The notes under the pieces were generated by a model. That model ran no database searches. It was not told the DNA's origin and saw nothing but the letters and a program-made list of their open reading frames with translations. The translations under genes were made by a program, and so were the position numbers. Of a stretch of DNA of 64,000 bases, positions 17,734 through 27,714 are shown piece by piece (the stretch's first letter is position 1; the number at the start of each line of letters is the position of its first letter). Source of the DNA: Marinobacter changyiensis. Its GTDB lineage: Bacteria; Pseudomonadota; Gammaproteobacteria; Pseudomonadales; Oleiphilaceae. The DNA is taken from NCBI RefSeq assembly GCF_009193265.1, contig NZ_VZZZ01000001.1, positions 248,001 to 312,000 of the forward strand, in the 5' to 3' direction.

Positions 17734-19656
17734 ATGAGCATTCTTCAGCACTTCAAAAACCGGTATGACGCGACTCAGGAGGAGGAGTTTTCTCTTGAGG
17801 AATATCTGGAGATCTGCAAAAAGGACCCGTCTGCCTATGCCACTGCGGCCGAGCGTATGCTCATGGCCATCGGTGAGCCAGAATTGGTCGATACCTCCCG
17901 GGACTCCCGGCTTTCCAGAATTTTCTCCAACAAAGTTATCAAGCGCTATCCGGAATTTTCTGAGTTCTATGGCATGGAGGACGCGGTAGAACACATCGTG
18001 TCATTCTTCCGCCATGCAGCTCAGGGGCTGGAGGAGAAGAAGCAGATTCTTTACCTGCTCGGACCGGTCGGCGGCGGTAAATCGTCCCTGGCCGAGAAGC
18101 TCAAGCAACTGATGCAAAAAGTGCCCTTCTATGCGATCAAGGGCTCCCCCGTTAACGAATCCCCCCTCAGCTTGTTCAACGTCGATGAAGACGGCGACAT
18201 CCTGAAGGAAGAGTACGGCATTCCTACCCGTTACCTGAAAACGATCATGTCACCCTGGACGGTTAAGCGGCTACACGAGTTTGGCGGCGACATCAGCCAG
18301 TTCCGCGTTGTCAAACGCTACCCGTCCGTGCTCGACCAGATAGCGGTTTCCAAGACTGAACCGGGCGACGACAACAACCAGGACATTTCCGCCCTGGTGG
18401 GCAAGGTCAACATCCGCATGCTGGAAGATTTTTCCCAGGATGACCCGGATGCCTACAGCTTCAGTGGCGGCCTGTGTAAGGCCAACCAGGGGCTGCTGGA
18501 ATTTGTCGAGATGTTCAAGGCGCCCATCAAGGTGCTTCACCCGTTGCTGACGGCAACCCAGGAAGGCAACTACAACACCACTGAAGGCATGGGTTCGGTG
18601 CCGTTTGACGGTGTCATCCTGGCCCACTCCAACGAATCCGAGTGGCAGACTTTCCGGAACAACAAACACAACGAAGCCTTCCTTGACCGGGTCTACATCG
18701 TCAAGGTGCCCTATTGCATCCGGGTCACCGAAGAGATCGACATCTATCGCAAACTGTTGCGGGACAGCTCGTTGCACGGTGCGCCCTGCGCCCCGGACAC
18801 CCTCGATATGCTGGCCCAGTTCTCGATCCTGTCCCGCATGAAGGAGCCGGAAAACTCCAGCATCTTCTCCAAGATGCGGGTTTATGACGGCCAGAACATC
18901 AAGGACACGGACCCGAAAGCCAAATCGATCCAGGAATACCGGGATTCTGCCGGCGTCAACGAGGGCATGGACGGGCTATCAACCCGCTTCGCCTTCAAGA
19001 TTCTCTCTAAAGTGTTCAACTTTGATAATTCCGAGATTGCTGCCAACCCGGTTCACCTGCTGTATGTACTTGAAAAGCAGATTGAACAGGAGCAGTTCCA
19101 GCAGGAGACCCAGGAGCGCTACCTGCGGTTTATCAAGGAATTCCTGGCGCCCCACTACGTGGAGTTCATCGGCAAGGAGATCCAGACCGCTTACCTGGAG
19201 AGTTACAGCGAGTATGGTCAGAACCTGTTCGACCGCTACGTAACCTATGCCGACTTCTGGATACAGGACCAGGAATACCGTGATCCGGAAACCGGCGAAA
19301 TTCTCGACCGCTCGTCCATCAACGATGAGCTGGAGAAAATCGAGAAACCCGCGGGCATCAGCAACCCGAAGGATTTCCGCAACGAAGTGGTCAACTTTGT
19401 CCTGCGGGCACGTGCCAACAATCAGGGTCGCAACCCGTCCTGGCTGAGTTATGAGAAATTGCGCAGTGTGATCGAGAAGAAAATGTTCTCCAACACCGAA
19501 GACCTGCTCCCGGTGATCTCGTTCAACCCGAAAGCAAGCAATGAGGACCAGAAAAAGCACAAGCAGTTCGTCGAACGGATGGTCGACCGAGGCTACACTG
19601 AGAAGCAGGTACGACTGCTGGCTGAATGGTATCTGCGGGTCCGGAAGTCTCACTGA
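17734..19656 (+). CDS. prkA: PrkA family serine protein kinase (YeaG-like)
   Basis: A 640-residue protein with an N-terminal AAA+ domain (Walker A GPVGGGKSS at residues 110-118) and the C-terminal PrkA domain distantly related to protein kinases. FSEFYGMEDAVEHIVSFFRHAAQGLEEKKQILYLLGP is the characteristic entry to the AAA part. The E. coli homologue YeaG acts in nitrogen starvation and stationary phase. ATG at 17734 follows GAGGGG. It heads a cluster with yeaH and a SpoVR-family gene, a conserved trio in proteobacteria that is usually co-regulated under stress. Confidence 0.95.
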   Translation: MSILQHFKNRYDATQEEEFSLEEYLEICKKDPSAYATAAERMLMAIGEPELVDTSRDSRLSRIFSNKVIKRYPEFSEFYGMEDAVEHIVSFFRHAAQGLEEKKQILYLLGPVGGGKSSLAEKLKQLMQKVPFYAIKGSPVNESPLSLFNVDEDGDILKEEYGIPTRYLKTIMSPWTVKRLHEFGGDISQFRVVKRYPSVLDQIAVSKTEPGDDNNQDISALVGKVNIRMLEDFSQDDPDAYSFSGGLCKANQGLLEFVEMFKAPIKVLHPLLTATQEGNYNTTEGMGSVPFDGVILAHSNESEWQTFRNNKHNEAFLDRVYIVKVPYCIRVTEEIDIYRKLLRDSSLHGAPCAPDTLDMLAQFSILSRMKEPENSSIFSKMRVYDGQNIKDTDPKAKSIQEYRDSAGVNEGMDGLSTRFAFKILSKVFNFDNSEIAANPVHLLYVLEKQIEQEQFQQETQERYLRFIKEFLAPHYVEFIGKEIQTAYLESYSEYGQNLFDRYVTYADFWIQDQEYRDPETGEILDRSSINDELEKIEKPAGISNPKDFRNEVVNFVLRARANNQGRNPSWLSYEKLRSVIEKKMFSNTEDLLPVISFNPKASNEDQKKHKQFVERMVDRGYTEKQVRLLAEWYLRVRKSH

Positions 19657-19683
19657 GGCGACGACCGCATCCTTAGCCAGTAA

Positions 19684-19701
19684 GGGCGCCCAAAGGCGCC
19701 C
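19684..19701 (+). other. Hairpin between prkA and yeaH
   Basis: GGGCGCC (19684-19690) pairs perfectly with GGCGCCC (19695-19701) around the loop CAAA, 27 bases after the prkA stop. There is no T-run, so it is more likely an mRNA-stability or processing element than a terminator; it could set different levels for the kinase and the downstream genes. Confidence 0.55.
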
Positions 19702-19737
19702 GGACAATTGCAAGAAAGTGCCACCAGGAGTGCCACT

Positions 19738-21030
19738 ATGGGTATGACCCACATTGTCGACCGACGACTGAACGGCAAGAACAAAAGCGCAGTGAACCGC
19801 GAGCGGTTCCTGCGCCGGTACCGCCAGCACATCAAGAAAGCGGTGGCGGAGGCGGTCCAGCGCCGGTCCATCACGGATATCGAACGGGGCGAAAGCGTGA
19901 GCATTCCCTCCCGGGATATCCAGGAGCCTGTTTTCCACCATGGCCAGGGTGGCAAGCGCGAGATGGTGCACCCGGGCAATAAGGAATTCATCGCGGGCGA
20001 CACCCTGCCCAAGCCCCAGGGTGGCGGTTCGGGCCAGGGTCAGGGACAAGCCAGTCCAGACGGCGAAGGAATGGATGAGTTCGCCTTTCAGATCACTCAG
20101 GAAGAGTTCCTCGAATTCCTGTTTGATGACCTGGAACTCCCGAACCTGGCTCGCAAGCAACTCAAGGACACCGAAGCCTATAAGTACGTGCGAGCCGGCT
20201 TCTCCACTCAGGGCGTGCCAGCCAAACTGGATGTGGTGCGATCCCTGCGGGGTGCTCACGCGCGCCGTCTCGGCCTGGGCGGTGCCCGCAGGAAGAAAAT
20301 CCGGGAGCTGGAAGCCCAGCTCGCAGCCCTGAAATCCGCACCGGATGATCTGGACCCGGCCTTCAGCCACGAAGACCAGATCGACGTTCTCGAGCTGGAA
20401 ATCGCCCGCCTGAAGGCCAACGTGCGCCGTATTCCGTTTATAGACGAGATCGATCTCCGGTATCGCCAACACCTCAAACAGCCACAACCGGCCACCAGCG
20501 CAGTGATGTTCTGCCTGATGGATGTGTCCGGGTCCATGACGCAGATGCACAAGGATATCGCGAAGCGGTTTTTCATCCTGCTGTATCTGTTCCTGAAGAA
20601 AAACTACAAGCGTATTGATGTGGTGTTTATCCGCCATCACACCAGTGCCAAGGAAGTCGATGAGGAGGAATTCTTCTATTCCCGGGAAACCGGTGGCACC
20701 ATCGTCTCCAGCGCGCTGAAGCTGATGCACAGGATCATCGAGGCCCGCTATTCCCCGTCGGAATGGAACATCTACGCGGCCCAGGCCTCCGATGGTGATA
20801 ACTGGAATGACGACTCCCCGGTCTGCGGCCAGTTGCTGGCAGAAAGCATATTGCCCCTGGTGCAATATTTTGCCTATGTGGAAATCACGCCCCAGGATCA
20901 CCAGATGCTCTGGTACGAATACGAGAAAATCCATGAGCGCTTCCCGCAAAGCTTCGCCATGCAGCAGATTGCGGACCCGAGCGAAATTTATCCGGTATTC
21001 CGGCATCTGTTCGAGAGGAAAGCCGCATGA
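19738..21030 (+). CDS. yeaH: YeaH/YhbH family protein (DUF444)
   Basis: A 430-residue protein of the DUF444 family. The middle holds a charged helix-rich region, and the C-terminal half a von Willebrand-like fold with a metal-site motif DVSGS at residues 262-266 in [17 protein letters not shown]. The frame opens 30 bases earlier, but ATG at 19738 follows AGGAG at 19726-19730 and starts with [17 protein letters not shown], the usual N-terminus. It overlaps the SpoVR-family gene by 4 bases. It probably functions with the PrkA kinase; biochemistry is unknown. Confidence 0.93.
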   Translation: MGMTHIVDRRLNGKNKSAVNRERFLRRYRQHIKKAVAEAVQRRSITDIERGESVSIPSRDIQEPVFHHGQGGKREMVHPGNKEFIAGDTLPKPQGGGSGQGQGQASPDGEGMDEFAFQITQEEFLEFLFDDLELPNLARKQLKDTEAYKYVRAGFSTQGVPAKLDVVRSLRGAHARRLGLGGARRKKIRELEAQLAALKSAPDDLDPAFSHEDQIDVLELEIARLKANVRRIPFIDEIDLRYRQHLKQPQPATSAVMFCLMDVSGSMTQMHKDIAKRFFILLYLFLKKNYKRIDVVFIRHHTSAKEVDEEEFFYSRETGGTIVSSALKLMHRIIEARYSPSEWNIYAAQASDGDNWNDDSPVCGQLLAESILPLVQYFAYVEITPQDHQMLWYEYEKIHERFPQSFAMQQIADPSEIYPVFRHLFERKAA

Positions 21031-22598
21031 CCGCTTCAATCGAGAAACCGTCTACCCGGAATCCGATCTCCACTGGTTCGGAATGGACCTTTGACCTGAT
21101 TCAGCAATACGACGATGAAATTGCCAAGTGCGCGGCCGAGTTCGGGCTGGACACCTACCCGAACCAGATCGAAGTGATCAGCGCCGAGCAGATGATGGAC
21201 GCCTACAGCTCCGTTGGCATGCCGGTGGGCTACCATCACTGGTCATTCGGCAAGCAGTTCCTGAATACGTCCAAGGGTTATCAACGGGGCCAGATGGGGC
21301 TTGCCTACGAGATAGTCATCAACTCCGACCCCTGCATCGCTTACCTGATGGAGGAGAACACCCTACCCATGCAGGCACTGGTGGTTGCCCACGCTTCGTA
21401 TGGCCACAACTCGTTCTTCAAGGGCAACTACCTGTTCCGGACCTGGACCGATGCCAGCGCCATCATTGATTACCTGGTGTTCGCCCGCAATTATCTGGCG
21501 GAATGTGAGGAGCGCCATGGTCTTGATGCGGTGGAGGAAATTCTGGATTCCTGCCACGCTTTGATGAATTACGGGGTCGATCGCTACAAACGACCCTCGC
21601 CGATTTCGGCGGCGGAAGAACAGCAGCGCCAGAAAGATCGTGAGGAATACCTGCAGTTGCAACTCAATGATCTCTGGCGAACCATTCCCAGATCCAGCCA
21701 GGATGAAGAGAGGTCCCGTCGCAAGAAGCGCTATCCGGTAGAGCCCCAGGAAAATCTGCTCTACTTCATCGAAAAGAATGCCCCGCTGCTGGAAACCTGG
21801 CAGCGGGAGGTTATCCGTATCGTGCGAAAACTGGGGCAGTACTTTTACCCCCAGCGCCAGACCCAGGTCATGAACGAGGGCTGGGCAACGTTCTGGCACT
21901 ACACGTTGCTGCACCGGCTGTATGAGAAAGGCCTGGTCACCGACGGCTTCATGCTGGAATTCCTGCAGAGCCATACGGCGGTAGTCTACCAACCGCCGTT
22001 CAACAGCCCCTGGTACTCGGGCCTCAATCCCTACACCCTGGGATTTTCGATGTTTACCGACCTGCGTCGAATCTGCGAAAACCCGACGGATGAAGACCGG
22101 GAGTGGTTCCCGGACATCGCCGGCACAGACTGGGTGGAGACCCTGCACTTTGCCATGAAGAACTTCAAGGATGAGAGCTTTATCCTGCAGTTCCTTTCCC
22201 CCAAGGTCATGCGGGATCTCAAGCTCTTTGCCATTGCGGATGATGAACAGGAAGAGGTTTACCGCATTACCGCCATCCACGACGAAACCGGCTACCGACG
22301 CCTGCGCGAGCAGTTGGCGCGACAATACAATCTGAGTTTCCGGGAACCCAATATCCAGGTCTGGAACGTGGACTTGCGGGGCGACCGCTCATTGACCCTG
22401 CGCCATATTCCGGTCAACAGTGTGCCACTGGACGAGTCCAGCGATGAAGTGATCCGGCATGTGCATCGGCTATGGGGTTTTGATGTCCATCTGGAAAGCG
22501 TGGAGGACGGCACGGTCGTGGAGGAATTCCACTGCCCGCCACAAGAACTTGGCCTGGATCTGGATGATGAACCACTGGGCCAGCGGCCGCGATATTGA
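21027..22598 (+). CDS. SpoVR family protein (YcgB-like)
   Basis: A 523-residue SpoVR-family protein, recognisable from [61 protein letters not shown] and the [14 protein letters not shown] motif, which look like a metal-binding core rich in His and Glu. The name comes from a B. subtilis sporulation gene, but the organism here need not sporulate; in proteobacteria the gene travels with prkA and yeaH. The ATGA overlap with yeaH implies translational coupling. Molecular function is unknown. Confidence 0.94.
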   Translation: MTASIEKPSTRNPISTGSEWTFDLIQQYDDEIAKCAAEFGLDTYPNQIEVISAEQMMDAYSSVGMPVGYHHWSFGKQFLNTSKGYQRGQMGLAYEIVINSDPCIAYLMEENTLPMQALVVAHASYGHNSFFKGNYLFRTWTDASAIIDYLVFARNYLAECEERHGLDAVEEILDSCHALMNYGVDRYKRPSPISAAEEQQRQKDREEYLQLQLNDLWRTIPRSSQDEERSRRKKRYPVEPQENLLYFIEKNAPLLETWQREVIRIVRKLGQYFYPQRQTQVMNEGWATFWHYTLLHRLYEKGLVTDGFMLEFLQSHTAVVYQPPFNSPWYSGLNPYTLGFSMFTDLRRICENPTDEDREWFPDIAGTDWVETLHFAMKNFKDESFILQFLSPKVMRDLKLFAIADDEQEEVYRITAIHDETGYRRLREQLARQYNLSFREPNIQVWNVDLRGDRSLTLRHIPVNSVPLDESSDEVIRHVHRLWGFDVHLESVEDGTVVEEFHCPPQELGLDLDDEPLGQRPRY

Positions 22599-22668
22599 CC
22601 TGGGCGGCAAGAAGCCGGTCACAATCAAAAGCTGATCCCCAAAAGACAAGGCAAAGGGAGCAACTTAC

Positions 22669-24639
22669 TTGGCTGATGAGTCATCAACGTCTGCCGAAAA
22701 CCCTGACCTCCGAACTCTGCCCCTGGTAATTGCAGGCCCCATTCTGCGACATGTCACTCCCGAACGGCTGGTAATCTGGTTGGTGACGAGCGAGCGCCTG
22801 CCCTTGCATTTGACACTCACAGCCGCAGACTCGAATGAGGTGCTCGAGAACCAGCCCTTGAACGCAGACCAGCTAACGACGCTGTCATTGGGTACCCACG
22901 CATTTCTGCAACTGATCGATTTTGTACCCACAGGACCACTGCCCACCGATACGCGGTTAAGCTATGACATCGGCATTGCCAGCGGGACTTCATCCATCAA
23001 ACTCTGGATCAGGGACTGGGCTTCACATCTGTGTCTTCCCGGCGCCAGCCGGCCAGATTTTGTGATCAAGAGCAGGATTGACCGGCTATTGCACGGTTCG
23101 TGTCGGCGACCGCACCATCCCGCTGATGATGGCCTGGTCCGGGTTGATGAGGAACTGATTGCCACCGGTGCTGACATTCTGGAGCGGCCGGCATTGCTGA
23201 TGATGAAAGGCGATCAGATTTACGCGGACGATGTGGCAGGCCCGATGTTGCGGAGCATCCACGAATTAATCGGCCGGCTGGAGTTGTTCCATGAACATCT
23301 CGACGGTAGCGTTGTGGCCAACAGCAGGGCATTGTTTGCTCATCCGGATACCTATTACCACCGCGACAAATTGTTACCGGCAACCAAAAGCAACGAAGCG
23401 CTGACCGAACGCTTTTTTGGCGGCGTGAGAAAACCCGTATTCACCACCAGCAGTGCACAAAACCATCTGATTTCCTTTGCCGAAATTTTCGCCATGTATC
23501 TGTTGGTGTGGTCACCTGTTTGCTGGCGCCTGATCAACCCCCGACAACCCCGACTCGACGACAATAAAGCTGCCCGCTATCGGCGGGAGATGACCTGTAT
23601 TGAGCATTTTGTCACCGGCCTGCCCCGCGCTGCCCGGGCAATGGCCCATCTGCCCTGTTATATGATTTTCGACGATCACGACATCACCGATGATTGGAAC
23701 CTGTCGGCATTGTGGGAAGCCACTGCCTACGGACACCCTTTTTCCAAGCGGATTGTCGGTAACGCCCTGATGGGTTACCTGCTGTGCCAGGGCTGGGGTA
23801 ACAACCCTTCCGCTTTTGAGAGTCTGATGTCGCAGGCAGAAATTTTGTTAAATCGCGACAAACCAGAGGGACTTCTCGACAGCGGCACCCAGGACCATCT
23901 GATAGAGGAGCTTCTTTCATTCCACCATTGGCACTACACACTTCCCACCAATCCCCGGGTTGTGGTACTGGATACCCGTACCCGGCGATGGCGCAGTGAG
24001 GTAACCCCTAGTTATCCGTCCGGTCTCATGGACTGGGAGGCATTAACCGAGTTCCAGCAGACTATCATGGGGGAAAAAGCGGTGATCGTGGTGTCCTCTG
24101 CTCCCATGTTTGGCGTCAAGCTGATTGAAACCATACAACGGATCTTCACATGGGCTGGCCGGCCATTGCTGGTAGACGCAGAAAACTGGATGGCTCATCG
24201 TGGTGCGGCTAACGTTCTGCTGAACATCTTCGGTCATTCTGGCACACCGAATAACTTCGTGATCCTGTCCGGAGATGTGCACTACTCATTTGCCTATGAC
24301 GTCCAACTGCGTCACAAGAAAACTGGCCCCGATATCTGGCAGATCACCAGTAGCGGACTCAAAAACGAATTTCCCAAAACCTTGCTGGAATGGCTCGACC
24401 GGATCAACCGTTGGCTGTACGCCCCCTGGTCTCCCCTCAACTGGTTTACCAAGCGGCGAAAAATGAGAGTAACACCCAGAATGCCGACCGGACGTGAGGC
24501 CGGGGAACGGCTCTGGAACAATTCCGGCATCGGGTCAGTGGCATTGAATACGGAAGGCGCTCCGACCGAAATCCGCCAGCTTAACGCGACAGATGGCGAA
24601 ACGCTGTTTGAGCAAGGGAAATATACCCAGCATCGCTGA
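22669..24639 (+). CDS. PhoD-like metallophosphoesterase
   Basis: A 656-residue protein of the alkaline phosphatase D group. Metal-ligand motifs are GDQIYADDVAGPML near residue 181, MIFDDHDITDDWN near residue 332 and LSGDVHYSFAY near residue 534. No signal peptide is apparent, unlike classic secreted PhoD, so it may act in the cytoplasm. Start is TTG at 22669, supported by AAAGGGAG eight bases earlier. It is convergent with the TetR gene, with only 7 bases between the ends. Substrate is unknown; phosphodiesters are most likely. Confidence 0.82.
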   Translation: MADESSTSAENPDLRTLPLVIAGPILRHVTPERLVIWLVTSERLPLHLTLTAADSNEVLENQPLNADQLTTLSLGTHAFLQLIDFVPTGPLPTDTRLSYDIGIASGTSSIKLWIRDWASHLCLPGASRPDFVIKSRIDRLLHGSCRRPHHPADDGLVRVDEELIATGADILERPALLMMKGDQIYADDVAGPMLRSIHELIGRLELFHEHLDGSVVANSRALFAHPDTYYHRDKLLPATKSNEALTERFFGGVRKPVFTTSSAQNHLISFAEIFAMYLLVWSPVCWRLINPRQPRLDDNKAARYRREMTCIEHFVTGLPRAARAMAHLPCYMIFDDHDITDDWNLSALWEATAYGHPFSKRIVGNALMGYLLCQGWGNNPSAFESLMSQAEILLNRDKPEGLLDSGTQDHLIEELLSFHHWHYTLPTNPRVVVLDTRTRRWRSEVTPSYPSGLMDWEALTEFQQTIMGEKAVIVVSSAPMFGVKLIETIQRIFTWAGRPLLVDAENWMAHRGAANVLLNIFGHSGTPNNFVILSGDVHYSFAYDVQLRHKKTGPDIWQITSSGLKNEFPKTLLEWLDRINRWLYAPWSPLNWFTKRRKMRVTPRMPTGREAGERLWNNSGIGSVALNTEGAPTEIRQLNATDGETLFEQGKYTQHR

Positions 24640-24646
24640 TGTCCTG

Positions 24647-25276
24647 TCAGTCTCGCAGCACACCACGGAGATACGCTAGAGCCGCCAGAGCGGCCTGTCC
24701 TGCCATTTCATCGGTAATGGTGGCGTAGGTATAGTACGAGTGCTTCATGCAGGCGAAGGCTATCTCCACGGCAATCGTCATGACATCCGGGCTCTCCGGC
24801 ACTCTGAGCTCCGGGTTGTTATGCATTAGCAAAAGCCTTAATTGCCGCCCGATATCCTGAATGGTGATTTCCTGCGACAGGTAGGCGTTCCGGCTCATCG
24901 GCCCGCCCAGTATCAGCACACTGGCAACCGGGTGCTGGTTATAGTAATCCGCTGTCGAACGGGTGGTGAGGCGGGCAATATCCTCAAGGCTGCCACCCTG
25001 AAGCTGATCTCGCAAACCCGCTACCAGATCGCTCACGCGCCTTAAATGAATATCCGAAATGGCCAGCAACAGTGCGTATTTATTGGGGAAGAACTGATAA
25101 ATGGACGCCCGTGGTACGCCGGAGACCCTCGCAACCTCGGGTATCGACAAACCCTCGGGGCCAACTTCGGCTACCAGCTTTTCAGCCACCTTCAGAACCC
25201 GGTCAACCCGGTCACGGCTGCGTTCCTGTAGCGGCTTTTTACTACTGGTGGTAATTAGTCTATCGGGCAGTTCCAT
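24647..25276 (-). CDS. TetR family transcriptional regulator
   Basis: A 209-residue regulator. The N-terminal helix-turn-helix reads VAEKLVAEVGPEGLSIPEVARVSGVPRASIYQFFPNKYALLLAISD (about residues 28-74), the standard TetR pattern ending in a YxFFxNK motif. The ligand-binding C-terminal domain is not diagnostic. The ATG at 25276 has GAGG eight bases upstream. The gene is divergent from the flavin monooxygenase gene, and two palindromes lie in the space between, so it probably controls that operon and itself. The inducer is unknown. Confidence 0.9.
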   Translation of the reverse strand: MELPDRLITTSSKKPLQERSRDRVDRVLKVAEKLVAEVGPEGLSIPEVARVSGVPRASIYQFFPNKYALLLAISDIHLRRVSDLVAGLRDQLQGGSLEDIARLTTRSTADYYNQHPVASVLILGGPMSRNAYLSQEITIQDIGRQLRLLLMHNNPELRVPESPDVMTIAVEIAFACMKHSYYTYATITDEMAGQAALAALAYLRGVLRD

Positions 25277-25323
25277 CGCGGCGGCCTCAGCTTTATCCTC
25301 AGAGTGTTGACACTATAACGGAC

Positions 25324-25359
25324 AAAAGTTAACTTTTAAACGGACCCAACAAATGTTGG
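25324..25359. promoter_or_regulatory. Candidate TetR operators between tetR and the flavin monooxygenase gene
   Basis: AAAAGTTAACTTTT at 25324-25337 is a perfect 14-bp palindrome, and CCAAC-AAAT-GTTGG at 25346-25359 is a second inverted repeat. A TTGACA at 25307-25312 is followed 17 bases later by TAACTT inside the first palindrome, so a repressor bound there would block the rightward promoter. The second repeat precedes CTTTTTG and could instead form a weak terminator-like hairpin. The assignment to the neighbouring TetR protein is inferred from position. Confidence 0.5.
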
Positions 25360-25407
25360 CTTTTTGTAATGTTGAGCCAAACAATAATAATAGTCAGGAG
25401 AGCCCTT

Positions 25408-26802
25408 GTGAGTAAACCTTGCCATATCTGTGTCATCGGGGCCGGCCCCAGTGGCCTGACGGCCGCCAAGAACTGCCTTGAAGCCGGCCTGCCGGTCACC
25501 GTGTTCGAGCAAAATGACCAGGTAGGAGGCAACTGGGTTTATAACGCCAAAACCGGCCACTCCAGCGTCTATGAAAACACCCACATCATCAGTTCGCGAA
25601 ACTGGTCCGAGTATGAAGATTTCCCGATGCCGGACGACTACCCCGATTACCCGAACCACCGCCAGTTGCAAGCCTATTTCGAAAGTTACGCCAAACATTT
25701 CGGGGTGATGAAACAGATCCGCTTCGAAACCACGGTGGAGCACATCAGCCGGAACAACGAGGGCCAGTGGGATGTTCGCTATACCGCTGCGGATGGCGAG
25801 ACCCATACAGAAACCTACAGCCACCTGATGGTCGCCAACGGCCACCACTGGAACCCGAAGACTCCGGAGTATCCCGGCCACTTCGATGGCACCTTCATGC
25901 ACTCCCACGATTTCAAGGGCGTGGACGACAGTTGGCGAGGCAAGAAAGTGCTGGTGATCGGCGCCGGAAACTCCGCCTGTGATGTGGCGGTAGAATCCTC
26001 GCGCCTTGCTTCCCACGTGGGTCTCAGCATGCGCAGCCCGCAATGGTTCCTGCCCAAGTTCATGTTCGGGTTACCATCGGATGTTCTGGGTGCACGCACG
26101 CCCTGGTTACCCGGACGAGCAAGGCAGCTGATTTTTACCGTATTGCTGAAGTTACTCCAGGGTGATTACGCTGAAAAGTACGGGCTACCAAAACCGGAAA
26201 AGCCGGTGTTGAGCCACCACCCTTCAGTCAACTCGGATCTGCTCGATTTCATTCGGCACGGTCGTATCAAACCCCGACCGGCAATCAACGCCCTGAAAGG
26301 TGATTCGGTGGAATTTGCTGATGGCCGCACCGAAGCTTATGACATCATTGTTGCCTGTACCGGGTTCCGCATTACCTTCCCGTTCTTCGATCGCGATTTT
26401 ATCGATTTCGAGCAAGCCCGCCACGTGCCGCTATACCGCAAAATGATGCATGAGAAGTATGAGAATCTGTACTTCATCGGTCTGTTCCAGCCTTTGGGAT
26501 GCATCTGGCCGATGGCCGATTACCAGGCCAAACTGGCCTGCGCCGAAATCAGCGGTCGGTACCAGCGACCCCTGGATATCAAAGCCGCTATTGATCACGA
26601 GCTGGCTCATCCTCACCTGAAATTTGAGGGTGGCGGTCGCCATTCCACTGAGGTGGACTATCATAAGTTCCGGGAAGACCTGAAAACCGAACTGGGTAAG
26701 GCGGGTATCGACATCGGCAAACCACCGGCCGGTATCCACGGCCGTTACAAACACTTCCGGCAGGCTGGCCAGACAGCACCGGAGCACACGAGTTCTGTCT
26801 GA
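25408..26802 (+). CDS. Flavin-containing monooxygenase (class B; possibly Baeyer-Villiger)
   Basis: A 464-residue single-component flavoprotein monooxygenase. The FAD motif GAGPSG is at residues 11-16, the NADPH motif GAGNSA at 185-190, and the class B fingerprint FDGTFMHSHDF at 159-169 matches FxGxxxHxxx(Y/F). Such enzymes oxidise N or S atoms or insert oxygen next to a ketone. The frame extends 39 bases upstream, but GTG at 25408 has CAGGAG seven bases before it and gives the normal MSKPCHICVIGAGPSG start. The next gene, a serine hydrolase, overlaps by one base, which favours an ester product being hydrolysed; this is inference. Confidence 0.88.
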   Translation: MSKPCHICVIGAGPSGLTAAKNCLEAGLPVTVFEQNDQVGGNWVYNAKTGHSSVYENTHIISSRNWSEYEDFPMPDDYPDYPNHRQLQAYFESYAKHFGVMKQIRFETTVEHISRNNEGQWDVRYTAADGETHTETYSHLMVANGHHWNPKTPEYPGHFDGTFMHSHDFKGVDDSWRGKKVLVIGAGNSACDVAVESSRLASHVGLSMRSPQWFLPKFMFGLPSDVLGARTPWLPGRARQLIFTVLLKLLQGDYAEKYGLPKPEKPVLSHHPSVNSDLLDFIRHGRIKPRPAINALKGDSVEFADGRTEAYDIIVACTGFRITFPFFDRDFIDFEQARHVPLYRKMMHEKYENLYFIGLFQPLGCIWPMADYQAKLACAEISGRYQRPLDIKAAIDHELAHPHLKFEGGGRHSTEVDYHKFREDLKTELGKAGIDIGKPPAGIHGRYKHFRQAGQTAPEHTSSV

Positions 26803-27596
26803 TGGTGGATAAAATAACAACAAAACCGCCCGTGGTTTTCATTCATGGTTTATGGAGCCAGCCCGGGGTGTGGGCAAACTGGGAGTCGGTTCTGCGCGAC
26901 GCCGGCTATCCCTGCTTTGCCATTCGCCTGCCCGGCCACCGGGCCGACGCCGACCGGGCAGCGTTGAAACGACTCGGCAAAACCCGCCTGCACGATTACA
27001 TAGAAACTGCCCGTGCAGTGGTCGATTCGCTGCCCGAGCCTCCCATCGTGATCGGCCATTCCCTGGGCGGGTTGATTACCCAGATACTGGCCGCCAATGT
27101 GCCTCTCGCCGCCGCTGTGCTGGTCAATACCGCAGCACCCGGAGCAGTGTTCCCGCTGAGGCCAAAATCCTTGCCGGGACTGGTTCGCCATTTTATCAAA
27201 CCCGGCCTGTGGGCCAGAGCCTTCGAGCTGTCTCCGGCGGAAGCGTCCTATCTGTTGTTCAACGCCGTTCCCGAAGCTGAGCGCGAGCCGCTGATTGCCG
27301 GACTGGTGCCTGAATCCGGCCATGTCGCCTATGAAATCGCGTTCGGCCGTCTGAATATAAATCGCACCAATGAAGTGGATAAAACCACCATCGAATGCCC
27401 GATGCTGGCCATTGCCGGCCAGAAGGACCGAATCGTTCCCATCACTGTCAGCCGCAAAACGTCGGAATGGTATGGCGACGCCCTGACTTACTGGGAATAC
27501 CCCGACCATGCACACTGGCTGCTCAGCGAACCCGGCTGGGAAGGTATTGTTGACCGCACTCTGAAATGGCTGGATCAGGCCTTGGCAGTGCGTTAA
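26802..27596 (+). CDS. Alpha/beta hydrolase
   Basis: A 264-residue alpha/beta-hydrolase fold enzyme. The oxyanion segment is VVFIHGLWSQPGVW, the nucleophile elbow GHSLGG places the serine at residue 87, the acid is probably Asp in AGQKDRIVP and the histidine is in YPDHAHWLL. The start ATG shares a base with the monooxygenase stop (TGATG), so the two are coupled. An esterase or lactonase acting on a Baeyer-Villiger product is a sensible guess. No signal peptide, so it is cytosolic. Confidence 0.85.
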   Translation: MVDKITTKPPVVFIHGLWSQPGVWANWESVLRDAGYPCFAIRLPGHRADADRAALKRLGKTRLHDYIETARAVVDSLPEPPIVIGHSLGGLITQILAANVPLAAAVLVNTAAPGAVFPLRPKSLPGLVRHFIKPGLWARAFELSPAEASYLLFNAVPEAEREPLIAGLVPESGHVAYEIAFGRLNINRTNEVDKTTIECPMLAIAGQKDRIVPITVSRKTSEWYGDALTYWEYPDHAHWLLSEPGWEGIVDRTLKWLDQALAVR

Positions 27597-27714
27597 CTTT
27601 AGGCTCAATGCCGTTCCGGGCTAACGCTCATTCCGGGGTCAGAAGACTGGCTTCAAGGCACGCCGGGGCTGTAAAAGCAGCAACCCCCACTATAAACACT
27701 CAGAGAGGCCCTCC

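Noticed and set aside
18979..21039. A 686-codon open frame on the minus strand
   Set aside because: It is antisense to prkA and yeaH, both clear by motif. No family features or ribosome site support it.
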